From Pseudomonadota bacterium (GTDB lineage: Bacteria; Pseudomonadota; Alphaproteobacteria; Acetobacterales; Acetobacteraceae): 38,520 nucleotides of DNA. Every line of letters begins with the position of its first letter. Position 1 is the stretch's first letter. Of the stretch, positions 8,684 through 16,442 are shown one piece after another. Below the pieces are notes generated by a model. That model was not told where the DNA came from, searched no databases, and was given only the letters and a program-made list of their open reading frames with translations. Made by a program: the position numbers and the translations under genes. Location of the stretch: NCBI GenBank assembly GCA_021826225.1, contig JAKBAV010000011.1:1-38520 (forward strand). Direction: 5' to 3'.

Positions 8684-11600
8684 ATGAATGTTCCGCAGCG
8701 CGTCATAAGGCAACGGCGCCAATACAACCAATGGGTCGGTAACCAGACGCTGGAGGATTTCGCCCTCCGCTTCACCGCCGCCCGTGCGCGGCGCGGGGCT
8801 TTTTCGGTCGGCAACACCGCCCTCGGCGCCGTCTCCTTTCTGGCTTGCGAGGCCATAGGCGGCTCCATCACGCTCAGCTTCGGCTTCGCCAACACCATGG
8901 CGGCCATCGCGGCCGCCGCCATCATCATGTTCCTGGTCGGCCTGCCCATCTGCGCCGCCGCCACCAGGCATGGGGTGGATGTAGACCTGCTCACCCGCGG
9001 CGCCGGCTTTGGCTATATCGGCTCCACCATCACCTCGCTGGTCTACGCCACCTTCACCTTCATTTTATTCGCCATCGAGGCCAGCATCATGTCGGCCGCC
9101 ATCGTGCAGGTGCTGCATCTGCCGTTCTGGCTGGCCAATGTTATTTCCGCCCTCGCGGTCGTGCCCATCGCGGCCCTTGGCATCAAGGCCATCAGCCGCA
9201 TGCAGTTGTTCAGCCAGCCCATCTGGCTTGCCCTGCAATTCGGCCCGCTGCTCTACCTCGCCGCCGAGAGGCTGCCGGATTTTTCCGCCTGGACGCAGTT
9301 CACGGGCAGTACAGGCGCCACGGGTATTTCGCTCCTACCCTTCGGCATGGCCACCTCCATATTATTGTCCCTGCTGCCGCAAATCGGCGAGCAGGTTGAT
9401 TACCTCCGCTTCCTGCCGCCGCGCGCGCAAACCCATGGGCTGAAATGGTGGGGCACCATGCTCTTCGCAGGCCCGGGCTGGGTAATCACCGGCAGCGCCA
9501 AGCTCGCCGCCGGTTCCTTCCTCACCTATCTGGCGGTGGAACGCGGCGCCGACTGGGATGCCGCCAGCCAGCCCGCCACCATGTTCCGCATCGCCTATAT
9601 GGAGGTGTTTCACAACGCCCCGCTGGCCTCAGCGCTCATGCTACTTTTCGTCGTCACCTGCCAGATGAAGATCAACACCACCAACGCCTATGCCGGCTCC
9701 ATCGCCTGGTCGAATTTTTTCTCCCGTCTCACCCACAGCCATCCCGGCCGCGTCGTCTGGGTGGGCTTCAACGTAGCGCTCGCCCTGCTGCTCATGGAGC
9801 TGGGCATTTTCCGCGTCATCCAAAATATTCTCGGCCTGTACGCCAATTTCGCCGTCGGCTGGATGGGCGCGCTCGCCGCCGACCTCGTCATCAACAAGCG
9901 CCTCGGCCTGAGCCCGCCCGGCATCGAGTTCAAACGCGCGCATCTGTATGACATCAACCCCGTCGGGCTCGGCGCCATGGGTATTTCCGTGCTCGTCTCC
10001 ACCCTCATGAGCTTTGGCGTATTTGGTCCGGTCTGCCGGGCTTTGGCGCCCTTCGCCGGGCTGCTCACCGCCTTCATCGCCGCCCCCGCCATCGCTTATC
10101 TCACCGGCGGAAAATATTATCTCGCGCGTAAGCCCGAACCTATTCCCGCGCAAAGGTGCATTGTCTGCGAGGGCGCGTTCGAGGCGCCGGACATGGCCGC
10201 CTGCCCGGCCTATGGCGGCGGCATCTGCTCGCTCTGCTGCACCCTGGAAGCCCGCTGCCGCGACATGTGCAAACCACGCGGCCGCGTCTCGGCGCAGGCG
10301 CAAGACCTGCTCTCGCCGCGCCTCGCGCGCTGGGCGAAACGCCATGTCGATGCCCGCATATTCCCCTTCCTGGCGCTGCTGCTGCTGTTCTCGGCGCTCA
10401 TCGCCGGGCTGCTCGGGCTGATCGGCTATGAGTACAACACCCTCGCCCCCGCCTCCGGGCCGATCGCCAGCAACACGCTGCTGGTCGTGTTCTTCCCGCT
10501 CTTCGTGCTGGCCGCCCTGGCCGCCTGGCTGCTCGTGCTTGCCCATGCCAGCCGCCGCGCCGCCGAGGCCGAGGCCGGGCAGCAGACCACCATGCTGCTC
10601 GACGAAATTGCCGCGCACCGGCGCACCGATACCGCGCTGCAAAAGGCCAAGGCCGCCGCCGAGAGCGCCAATACCGCGAAAAGCCGCTACATCGTCGGCG
10701 TGATCCATGAAATCCGCGCGCCGCTGAACGCCATTTTCGGCTATGCCCAGCTCCTGGAAGCCGGCGGCACATTGCGCCCGGAGGATGCCGTGCGCACCAT
10801 CCGCCGCTCGGCCGCGCATCTCTCCAACCTCGTCGATGGCCTGCTGGATATTTCGCAAATCGAAACCGGCTCCCTGCATCTGCATCGCGACCATGTGGAT
10901 TTCGCGGAATTCCTTGACCAGATCGCCGACATGTTCCGCCTCCAGGCCGCCGCCAAGGGCATTGAATTCCGCGACGAGCGCGGCGCCAACCTGCCGCCCT
11001 TCATCTACACGGATGAAAAGCGCCTGCGCCAGATCCTCATCAACCTGCTCTCCAATGCGATAAAATATACCGCCCATGGCAGCGCCACATTGCGCGTGCG
11101 CAAACGCGGCCAGGTGACGGAATTCGCCGTGCTCGATACCGGCCATGGCATCCGTCCCGAAGACCTCCAGAAAATCTTCGAACCCTTCGAGCGTGGCCAT
11201 CTGCCCGCCGCCAATGCCGTGCCCGGCACGGGGCTTGGCCTCACCATCTCGAAACTGCTGACCGAAATCCTCGGCGGCGAAATCGCGGTTGAAAGCACAC
11301 AGGGCGAGGGCAGCATTTTTCGTGTACGCCTGCTGCTTTCGCAAGCCCCGGAGATGGGGATAAAAATGCCGGCGCGGCGCATGACCGCCTATGCCGGACC
11401 GCGGCGCAAAATCCTCATCGCCGATGACGATGCCGACCAGATCCGCCTCGTCACGGAAGTGCTGCTCCCGCTCGGCTTCATCGTTCTGGCCGCCACCGAC
11501 GGCCTGGCCTGCCTTGCCATGGTGGAGGATGCCGCGCCAGATCTTGCGATTCTCGATATCGCCATGCCGGGAATGTCAGGCCTCGAAGTGGCGGCGGCGT

Positions 11601-12004
11601 TGCGCGCGCGCGGTGCCGCGTGCAGAATCCTCATGGTCTCCGGCAATCTGCACGATGCCGCGCCGTACGGCCCGGCGGATTATGACGGGTTTCTCGCCAA
11701 GCCGATCGATCTGCGCGCGCTGCTGGAGCGCATCGGCGCATTGCTGGCGCTCGACTGGGTGCAGGACAGCCCGGCGCCGCTGGCACCGCCCATAAACGCG
11801 CTGCCCACGGCCGGGCAGATTGCCGAATTGCTGCAATTGACGCGCATCGGCTACGTGCGCGGCATAGAGGCGAAGCTCGCCGAGCTGGAAACCGCAACGC
11901 CGGCCCTGGCCCCGTTCTGCCTGCAACTGCGCGGCTGGCTGCGCGGCTTCGAATTGCAGAAACTGAGCGCCTATCTCGAAGCCTTGCCGGAGCTGCAGGC
12001 ATGA
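8684..12004 (+). CDS. NCS1 permease - Cys cluster - hybrid histidine kinase fusion
   Basis: This 1106-residue membrane sensor is the likely input of a urea or nitrogen-compound response. Residues about 1-480 form a complete NCS1 (cytosine/purine/allantoin) permease with many hydrophobic helices and the motif TRGAGFGYIGS (104-114). Residues 492-529 hold eight cysteines (492, 495, 507, 515, 518, 519, 525, 529). Two more helices follow (about 558-582 and 597-620), then a helical linker. The kinase core has the phospho-accepting H675 (HEIRAPLN), N-box N787/N791, DTGHG at 818-822 and GTGLGL at 848-853. The receiver has acidic pocket D914-D916, phospho-acceptor D958, S986 and K1006. A helical tail (1035-1106) may be a divergent phosphotransfer domain, although I see no clear His there. 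The stop overlaps the next gene (ATGA). SLC5-fused CrbS/MxtR-type sensors paired with LuxR regulators are a known analogue. The ligand is inferred from the ure and urt neighbours. Confidence 0.9.
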   Translation: MNVPQRVIRQRRQYNQWVGNQTLEDFALRFTAARARRGAFSVGNTALGAVSFLACEAIGGSITLSFGFANTMAAIAAAAIIMFLVGLPICAAATRHGVDVDLLTRGAGFGYIGSTITSLVYATFTFILFAIEASIMSAAIVQVLHLPFWLANVISALAVVPIAALGIKAISRMQLFSQPIWLALQFGPLLYLAAERLPDFSAWTQFTGSTGATGISLLPFGMATSILLSLLPQIGEQVDYLRFLPPRAQTHGLKWWGTMLFAGPGWVITGSAKLAAGSFLTYLAVERGADWDAASQPATMFRIAYMEVFHNAPLASALMLLFVVTCQMKINTTNAYAGSIAWSNFFSRLTHSHPGRVVWVGFNVALALLLMELGIFRVIQNILGLYANFAVGWMGALAADLVINKRLGLSPPGIEFKRAHLYDINPVGLGAMGISVLVSTLMSFGVFGPVCRALAPFAGLLTAFIAAPAIAYLTGGKYYLARKPEPIPAQRCIVCEGAFEAPDMAACPAYGGGICSLCCTLEARCRDMCKPRGRVSAQAQDLLSPRLARWAKRHVDARIFPFLALLLLFSALIAGLLGLIGYEYNTLAPASGPIASNTLLVVFFPLFVLAALAAWLLVLAHASRRAAEAEAGQQTTMLLDEIAAHRRTDTALQKAKAAAESANTAKSRYIVGVIHEIRAPLNAIFGYAQLLEAGGTLRPEDAVRTIRRSAAHLSNLVDGLLDISQIETGSLHLHRDHVDFAEFLDQIADMFRLQAAAKGIEFRDERGANLPPFIYTDEKRLRQILINLLSNAIKYTAHGSATLRVRKRGQVTEFAVLDTGHGIRPEDLQKIFEPFERGHLPAANAVPGTGLGLTISKLLTEILGGEIAVESTQGEGSIFRVRLLLSQAPEMGIKMPARRMTAYAGPRRKILIADDDADQIRLVTEVLLPLGFIVLAATDGLACLAMVEDAAPDLAILDIAMPGMSGLEVAAALRARGAACRILMVSGNLHDAAPYGPADYDGFLAKPIDLRALLERIGALLALDWVQDSPAPLAPPINALPTAGQIAELLQLTRIGYVRGIEAKLAELETATPALAPFCLQLRGWLRGFELQKLSAYLEALPELQA

Positions 12005-12861
12005 GCCCGCGCGACATCGTTCTGGTGGTGGACGACACACCCGAGACCCTGGGCCTGCTGACCGATGCGCTGGAAGGTGCCGGGCTTACCGTGCTGGTGG
12101 CAACCGGCGGCGGCGCCGCACTGGCATTGCTGCAACATGTCAGCCCGGACCTGATCCTGCTCGATGCCATGATGCCGGAGATGGATGGTTTTGCCACCTG
12201 CCGCGCAATCAAGGCCGAGCCGGCTTTCGCGCATATTCCGGTCATTTTTATGACCGGCCTGTCGGATACCGCGCATGTGGTGCAGGGCCTGCAGGCCGGC
12301 GGGGTGGATTACGTGGCCAAGCCCGTGGTGGTGGATGAAATGCTGGCGCGCATCCGCGTGCACCTGGGCAACGCCCGCGCCGCGCTGCGCACGCGCGCCG
12401 CGCTGGATGCCGCGGGCGGCTTCCTGCTCGCGGCGGACGAAGCCGGCGCGCTGCTCTGGTGCACCCCACAGGCCGAGGCAAGGCTTGCCGCCGCCATTGC
12501 CGCATTTTCAATGCCTGGCTTCAAAATTCCAGAATCCCTGGTACTACGCCAGGGTGAACGCCAGCTCACTTTCTCCCCCATCGGCCGCATCGGCCCCGGC
12601 GAGAGATTATTTCGCTTCACCGAGACCGGCGGCGGCCAGGAAGAGAATTTTCTCCGCCAGAATTTCACCCTCAGCGCGCGCGAGGCCGAGGTGCTGCTAT
12701 GGATTGCCCGGGGCAAGCCCAACAAGGATATTTCCGATATTCTCGGCATCTCGCCGCGCACGGTGAACAAGCATCTCGAACAGGTATTTTCCAAGCTCGG
12801 AGTCGAAAACCGTGCCTCCGCCGCGGCGCTGGCGGTGGGGGCGCTGGCGAAACGCGGCTGA
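12001..12861 (+). CDS. LuxR/NarL-type response regulator, partner of the permease-kinase
   Basis: This 286-residue cytoplasmic regulator has a receiver domain (about 5-125) with acidic residues D11-D12, phospho-acceptor D55 (LILLDAMMPEMDG) and K107 (YVAKP). A variable middle follows, and a C-terminal LuxR HTH spans about 222-284 (LSAREAEVLLWIARG, then ISPRTVNKHLEQVFSKLGVENR). The start overlaps the kinase stop by 4 bp, so the pair is translationally coupled and almost certainly cognate. Its place between the ure and urt operons suggests it controls one or both. I could not define a binding site. Confidence 0.92.
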   Translation: MSPRDIVLVVDDTPETLGLLTDALEGAGLTVLVATGGGAALALLQHVSPDLILLDAMMPEMDGFATCRAIKAEPAFAHIPVIFMTGLSDTAHVVQGLQAGGVDYVAKPVVVDEMLARIRVHLGNARAALRTRAALDAAGGFLLAADEAGALLWCTPQAEARLAAAIAAFSMPGFKIPESLVLRQGERQLTFSPIGRIGPGERLFRFTETGGGQEENFLRQNFTLSAREAEVLLWIARGKPNKDISDILGISPRTVNKHLEQVFSKLGVENRASAAALAVGALAKRG

Positions 12862-12866
12862 AGCGC

Positions 12867-12932
12867 GCGTGGGGCTGGTGGGACGGCCATGCGCCAGAAA
12901 AAGCCGCGTGGGGTTGGTGGGGCGGCCATGCG
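12867..12932. repeat. Two 27-bp direct repeats at 39-bp period
   Basis: Copies at 12867-12893 and 12906-12932 differ at two positions and lie between the convergent response regulator and urtE. Each can fold with a short stem: CTGG/CCAG in copy 1 and TTGG/CCAA in copy 2, where one C-G pair becomes T-A. In the plus-strand frame the period is 13 codons, giving AWGWWDGHAPEKA then AWGWWGGHASNKS and a TAA stop, but no convincing start belongs to that frame. It could be a bidirectional terminator or a decayed repeat. Confidence 0.6.
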
Positions 12933-12943
12933 TCCAACAAGAG

Positions 12944-13657
12944 CTAAATATTCACCAGATGCGAAATATCGGCCGCCGTATCCACCGCCGTGCTGCCGGA
13001 ACGGATGATCTTCCCGCGCTGCATCACATGGTAATGGTCAGCAAAGGACCAGGCAAAATCCAGATACTGCTCGATGATGACGATGGTCACACCCAGCTCC
13101 TTACGGACCCGGCGCAATGCTTCCTCGATCTGCTGCACCACGCTCGGCTGTATCCCTTCCGTCGGCTCATCCAGGAGCAGCAGCTTGGGTTGCCCCGCCA
13201 GTGCCCGCCCGATGGCGAGCTGCTGCTGCTCGCCGCCCGAGAGCAGCCCGGCCTTGCGGTTGGCGATCTGCGTCAGTTTCGGAAACAGTTCGAAAATATG
13301 CGCGGCGATGCCGGACTCGGAAAGCCCCTTGCGGCCGCTCAGCGCCGCCAGGCCCACGGTTAAGTTCTCCATGACCGAAAGCTGCGGAAACACATGCCGC
13401 CCCTGCGGCACATAGCCGATGCCCGCGCGCGCCCGGCCATGCGCGGGCTTGGCCGAGACATCCTCGCCATCGAACATGATCTTGCCGCCGGTGAGTTTCT
13501 GCACGCCCGCGATCGTGTTCATCAGCGTGCTCTTGCCCACCCCGTTCCGCCCGATCAGCGCCACCGCGCCGCCGCGCTCGACCCCCATGCTCACATCCCA
13601 CAGCACCTTGCTCTGGCCATAGGCCGAGGAAACCGCCTGAACGTCCAGAAGCGTCAT
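12944..13657 (-). CDS. urtE: Urea ABC transporter ATP-binding protein UrtE
   Basis: This is one of the two ATPases of the high-affinity urea importer. It has 237 residues and resembles LivF. Visible motifs are Walker A GRNGVGKST (about 37-45), the Q-loop region YVPQGRHVFPQLSV, signature LSGGEQQQ, and Walker B LLLLDEPTEGIQ, where the EPTEGIQPS sequence is typical of UrtE. Its start overlaps urtD by 4 bp. It is the last gene of urtABCDE and converges on the response regulator. Confidence 0.95.
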   Translation of the reverse strand: MTLLDVQAVSSAYGQSKVLWDVSMGVERGGAVALIGRNGVGKSTLMNTIAGVQKLTGGKIMFDGEDVSAKPAHGRARAGIGYVPQGRHVFPQLSVMENLTVGLAALSGRKGLSESGIAAHIFELFPKLTQIANRKAGLLSGGEQQQLAIGRALAGQPKLLLLDEPTEGIQPSVVQQIEEALRRVRKELGVTIVIIEQYLDFAWSFADHYHVMQRGKIIRSGSTAVDTAADISHLVNI

Positions 13658-14409
13658 TCCTTGCCCCTTCCGAGATACACCGCCGCTACCTGCTCATCCG
13701 CGCGCACTTGTGCGACACTGCCTTCCTTGAGAATCTGGCCCTGATGCAGCACGGTGGTGTAGCCGTTCAGCGCCTCGACGAAGCTCATGTCATGGTCGAT
13801 CACCAGCACCGCATGGCGGCCGAGCAGCGAGAGGATCAGATCCGCCGTGCGCTGCGTGTCCTGCGGTCCCATGCCCGCCGTAGGCTCGTCGAGCAGCAGC
13901 AGGTCGGCATCGGTCGCCACCACCATGCCGATCTCGAGCCATTGCTTCTCGCCATGCGCGAGATCTGCGGCCATGATGCCGCGCCGGTCGGCAAGGCCGA
14001 TCTTCTCGAGAATCTCCTCGGCGCGCACAAGCTCATCGGCCGGGGTTACGGTTGTCAGCGTCCGCCACCAGGCGCGGTTCTTGCGCGCCGCCACCAGCAG
14101 ATTCTGCATCACGGTCAGTGTCGGTAGCACGCCAGGCGTTTGAAATTTGCGGCAGATGCCGCGCCGCACGATCTCCTGCTCCGCGAGTTGGGTGATATTC
14201 TCATCCTTGAACGTGATCCGCCCCGCGGTCGGGCGCACCCGGCCGATGATGGTATCGCACAGGGTTGACTTACCGGCGCCATTGGGGCCGATGAGGATCC
14301 GCAATGTCCCTGGCGTGAGCATCATGGAAACATCGGAGAGCGCCTTGAAGCCATCGAAATCGACGGTGACATTCTCCAGCATCAGCAAGGGCGCGGGGAT
14401 CGCGTTCAT
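13654..14409 (-). CDS. urtD: Urea ABC transporter ATP-binding protein UrtD
   Basis: This is the second ATPase of the urea importer, LivG-like, with 251 residues from the ATG at 14407-14409, which overlaps the urtC stop (ATGA). The frame extends 71 codons upstream, but that part is antisense to nothing conserved and lies inside urtC, so the overlap start is preferred. Motifs are Walker A GPNGAGKST, RKFQTPGVLPTLTVMQNL, the signature-like region LAHGEKQWLEIGM (typical of UrtD, which lacks the usual LSGG) and Walker B LLLLDEPTAGM. Confidence 0.95.
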   Translation of the reverse strand: MNAIPAPLLMLENVTVDFDGFKALSDVSMMLTPGTLRILIGPNGAGKSTLCDTIIGRVRPTAGRITFKDENITQLAEQEIVRRGICRKFQTPGVLPTLTVMQNLLVAARKNRAWWRTLTTVTPADELVRAEEILEKIGLADRRGIMAADLAHGEKQWLEIGMVVATDADLLLLDEPTAGMGPQDTQRTADLILSLLGRHAVLVIDHDMSFVEALNGYTTVLHQGQILKEGSVAQVRADEQVAAVYLGRGKE

Positions 14410-15479
14410 TCGGCGGTTTCCAGTTTGCGGCGCGTGAGCATGCGGCGGACCACGCGCTCCTCCGGTGAGCCGGGCCTGAACAATCCGGCGATACCGGCGG
14501 GCAGAAAGCTTACCGCCAGGATGAACAAGGCGCCAAGCCCGTAGAGCCAGAGCGAGGGCAGCGCCGAGCTGATCTGGTCCTTCGCGAAATTCACCAGCAG
14601 GGTTCCGGCAATCGCCCCCCACAGCACGTTACGCCCGCCGAGCGCCACCCACACCACCATCTCGATGGACGGCACCACGCCCACCAGCGCCGGCGAAACC
14701 ACCCCCGCATGCAGCGTGAACAAGGCCCCGCCAATGCCCGCCAGCACGCCCGCGATGGTGAAGGCGCCAACCTTGTACGGCAGCGGATTATGCCCGAGAA
14801 AACGCACCCGGTTCTCGCCATCGCGCGTCGCCCGCAGCATGATGCCCCAGCGCGTCGCGAGCAGCCAGCGCAAGGCAAAATAGCAGATTGTAACAAGCAC
14901 GAAGGTGATCCAGTAGATCACCCGCGCGGCGAAATTGCTGGTAATGTCGTAGCCGTCGAAGGTGGAATAATCGGTCAACCCGTTGAACCCGCCCGTATAG
15001 GCCTGCTGCGAGATCAGCAGCGTGCTGAAAGCCAGCGCCAGCGCCTGGGTGATGAGCGCGAAATACACGCCGCCTATGCGCCGGCGGAACACCAGCCACG
15101 AAAACGCCGCCGCGACGCTACCGGGTATCAGCACGATGCAGGCGAGCGAGAACCACGGGCTGGCGAAGGGATACCAGAAGGCCGGCAAGGCGGATACGCC
15201 GCTCCACACCATGAAATCCGGCATGTCGCCATTGGCGATGTTGAGCCCTTCGAGTTTCAGGTGCAGCGCCAGCGCGTAAGCGCCCAGGCCGAAGAACACG
15301 CCCTGGCCGAGCGAGAGTATCCCGCCCTCGCCCCAGATGAGCATGATGCCCATGGCGAGGATGGAGAGTGCGAGGAACCGGCCGAGGAGCGACAGCTCGT
15401 AGGCGTTGATGAGCAGCGGCGCGCACGCCCCGAACAGCAGCACCATGGCGGGCAGAATTTGTCTGGAGGAAATTTTCAT
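14406..15479 (-). CDS. urtC: Urea ABC transporter permease UrtC
   Basis: This is an inner-membrane permease subunit of the urea importer, LivM-like, with 357 residues and about nine or ten hydrophobic helices. Characteristic blocks are GEGGILSLGQGVFFGLGAYA near residue 50, the loop ITQALALAFSTLLISQQAYTGGFNGLTD, and RVRFLGHNPLPYKVGAFTIAGVLAGIGGAL (named here by its position near 220-250). It lies 1 bp after urtB and overlaps urtD by 4 bp. Confidence 0.93.
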   Translation of the reverse strand: MKISSRQILPAMVLLFGACAPLLINAYELSLLGRFLALSILAMGIMLIWGEGGILSLGQGVFFGLGAYALALHLKLEGLNIANGDMPDFMVWSGVSALPAFWYPFASPWFSLACIVLIPGSVAAAFSWLVFRRRIGGVYFALITQALALAFSTLLISQQAYTGGFNGLTDYSTFDGYDITSNFAARVIYWITFVLVTICYFALRWLLATRWGIMLRATRDGENRVRFLGHNPLPYKVGAFTIAGVLAGIGGALFTLHAGVVSPALVGVVPSIEMVVWVALGGRNVLWGAIAGTLLVNFAKDQISSALPSLWLYGLGALFILAVSFLPAGIAGLFRPGSPEERVVRRMLTRRKLETAE

Positions 15480-15480
15480 C

Positions 15481-16389
15481 TCAACCCTCCAGGGCGCGGG
15501 TGCGCACGGTTATCACGCCTTGCGGGCGGAATTGGATGAACACGATCACGAATACCAGCAGCAGCACCTGCGCCAGGCTGACATCGACGAATATCTCGAT
15601 CAGCGCTGTAAAAAGCCCGACGATGAGCGAAGCGATGGTGGTGCCGACCAGGCTGCCGAGCCCGCCGAGAATGACGACGAGAAAGGCCGGCACGATGTAG
15701 CTCTGCCCCACGGTCGGCGTTACCGGGCCGAGCAGCGCCAGAATAACCCCGGCCAGCCCCGCCACGCCCGTGCCCAGCGAGAACACCAGCAGGTCGACCA
15801 GCCGCGCATTCACCCCCATGGCCGCCGCCACCGGGCGGTCCTGGTTAACGGCGCGGACATAAAGCCCCAGCCGCGTCCTGTTCAGCAACAGCGCGATCGC
15901 CCCCAGCACGATGGCCGCGACAAGCAGAATGAAAATCCGCGTATCAGGCAAGGTGAGCCCGCCCAGCACGCCGGAAGAGATGGCAACCGTATGGTCAAGC
16001 CAGCCCGGCGCGATAACCTGCACGCCGATGGCGCCGAACAAATTGCGCGCCGCCTGCTGCAGAATGAGTGATACGCCCCAGGTCGCGAGCAGCGTATCCA
16101 GCGGCCGCGCCGAGAGGCGGTGGATGATGGTGAATTCCAGCACCGCCCCCAGCAGGGCCGCGCCGAGAAACGCCACCGGCAGTGCCACCAGCAGGCCAAG
16201 CGGCCCGGGCACCACCGCGAGGGTCATATACGCCAGATACCCGCCCAGCATCAGCATCTCGCCATGCGCCATGTTGATGACGCGCATCAGCCCGAAGCTG
16301 AGCGCCAGGCCAAGCGCCGCCAGCACGAACAGACTCGCCACGGAAACACCGTTGAAGACCTGGCCTAGGAGAAAAGCGGATTCCTGCAT
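15481..16389 (-). CDS. urtB: Urea ABC transporter permease UrtB
   Basis: This is the LivH-like permease partner of UrtC, with 302 residues and about eight membrane helices. It shows the family blocks FGLMRVINMAHGEMLMLGGY (about 33-52) and VILGGLGSLVGTTIASLIVG. Many proteobacterial UrtB proteins carry an extra N-terminal region and exceed 500 residues; this one is the short form. A GGGGG run lies just before the ATG. It is separated from urtA by a strong hairpin, and the stop is 1 bp from the urtC start. Confidence 0.93.
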   Translation of the reverse strand: MQESAFLLGQVFNGVSVASLFVLAALGLALSFGLMRVINMAHGEMLMLGGYLAYMTLAVVPGPLGLLVALPVAFLGAALLGAVLEFTIIHRLSARPLDTLLATWGVSLILQQAARNLFGAIGVQVIAPGWLDHTVAISSGVLGGLTLPDTRIFILLVAAIVLGAIALLLNRTRLGLYVRAVNQDRPVAAAMGVNARLVDLLVFSLGTGVAGLAGVILALLGPVTPTVGQSYIVPAFLVVILGGLGSLVGTTIASLIVGLFTALIEIFVDVSLAQVLLLVFVIVFIQFRPQGVITVRTRALEG

Positions 16390-16409
16390 GAGACCCCCAA
16401 AAAATCCGG

Positions 16410-16437
16410 GGGCGCCCTTTCTCGCAAAAGGGCGCCC
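16410..16437 (-). terminator. Hairpin between urtA and urtB
   Basis: An 11-bp perfect stem (GGGCGCCCTTT with AAAGGGCGCCC) closes a 6-nt loop. Read leftward it follows the urtA stop and is trailed by CCGGATTTTTT. This fits a partial terminator or mRNA-stabilising structure that keeps the binding-protein message more abundant than the permease and ATPase messages. A T-run also follows on the plus strand, so it could act both ways. Confidence 0.75.
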
Positions 16438-16442
16438 GTTTT

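Noticed and set aside
8576-8971. N-terminal extension of UreD to 405 residues
   Set aside because: The extra part is antisense to the permease-kinase gene and does not resemble UreD; the ATG at 8573-8575 gives the usual length.
9641-11344. 567-aa ORF on the minus strand
   Set aside because: It is antisense to the permease-kinase fusion, has low-complexity composition and no recognisable motif.
12862-12943. Repeat unit as a CRISPR array
   Set aside because: There are only two copies with a 12-base gap and no cas genes.
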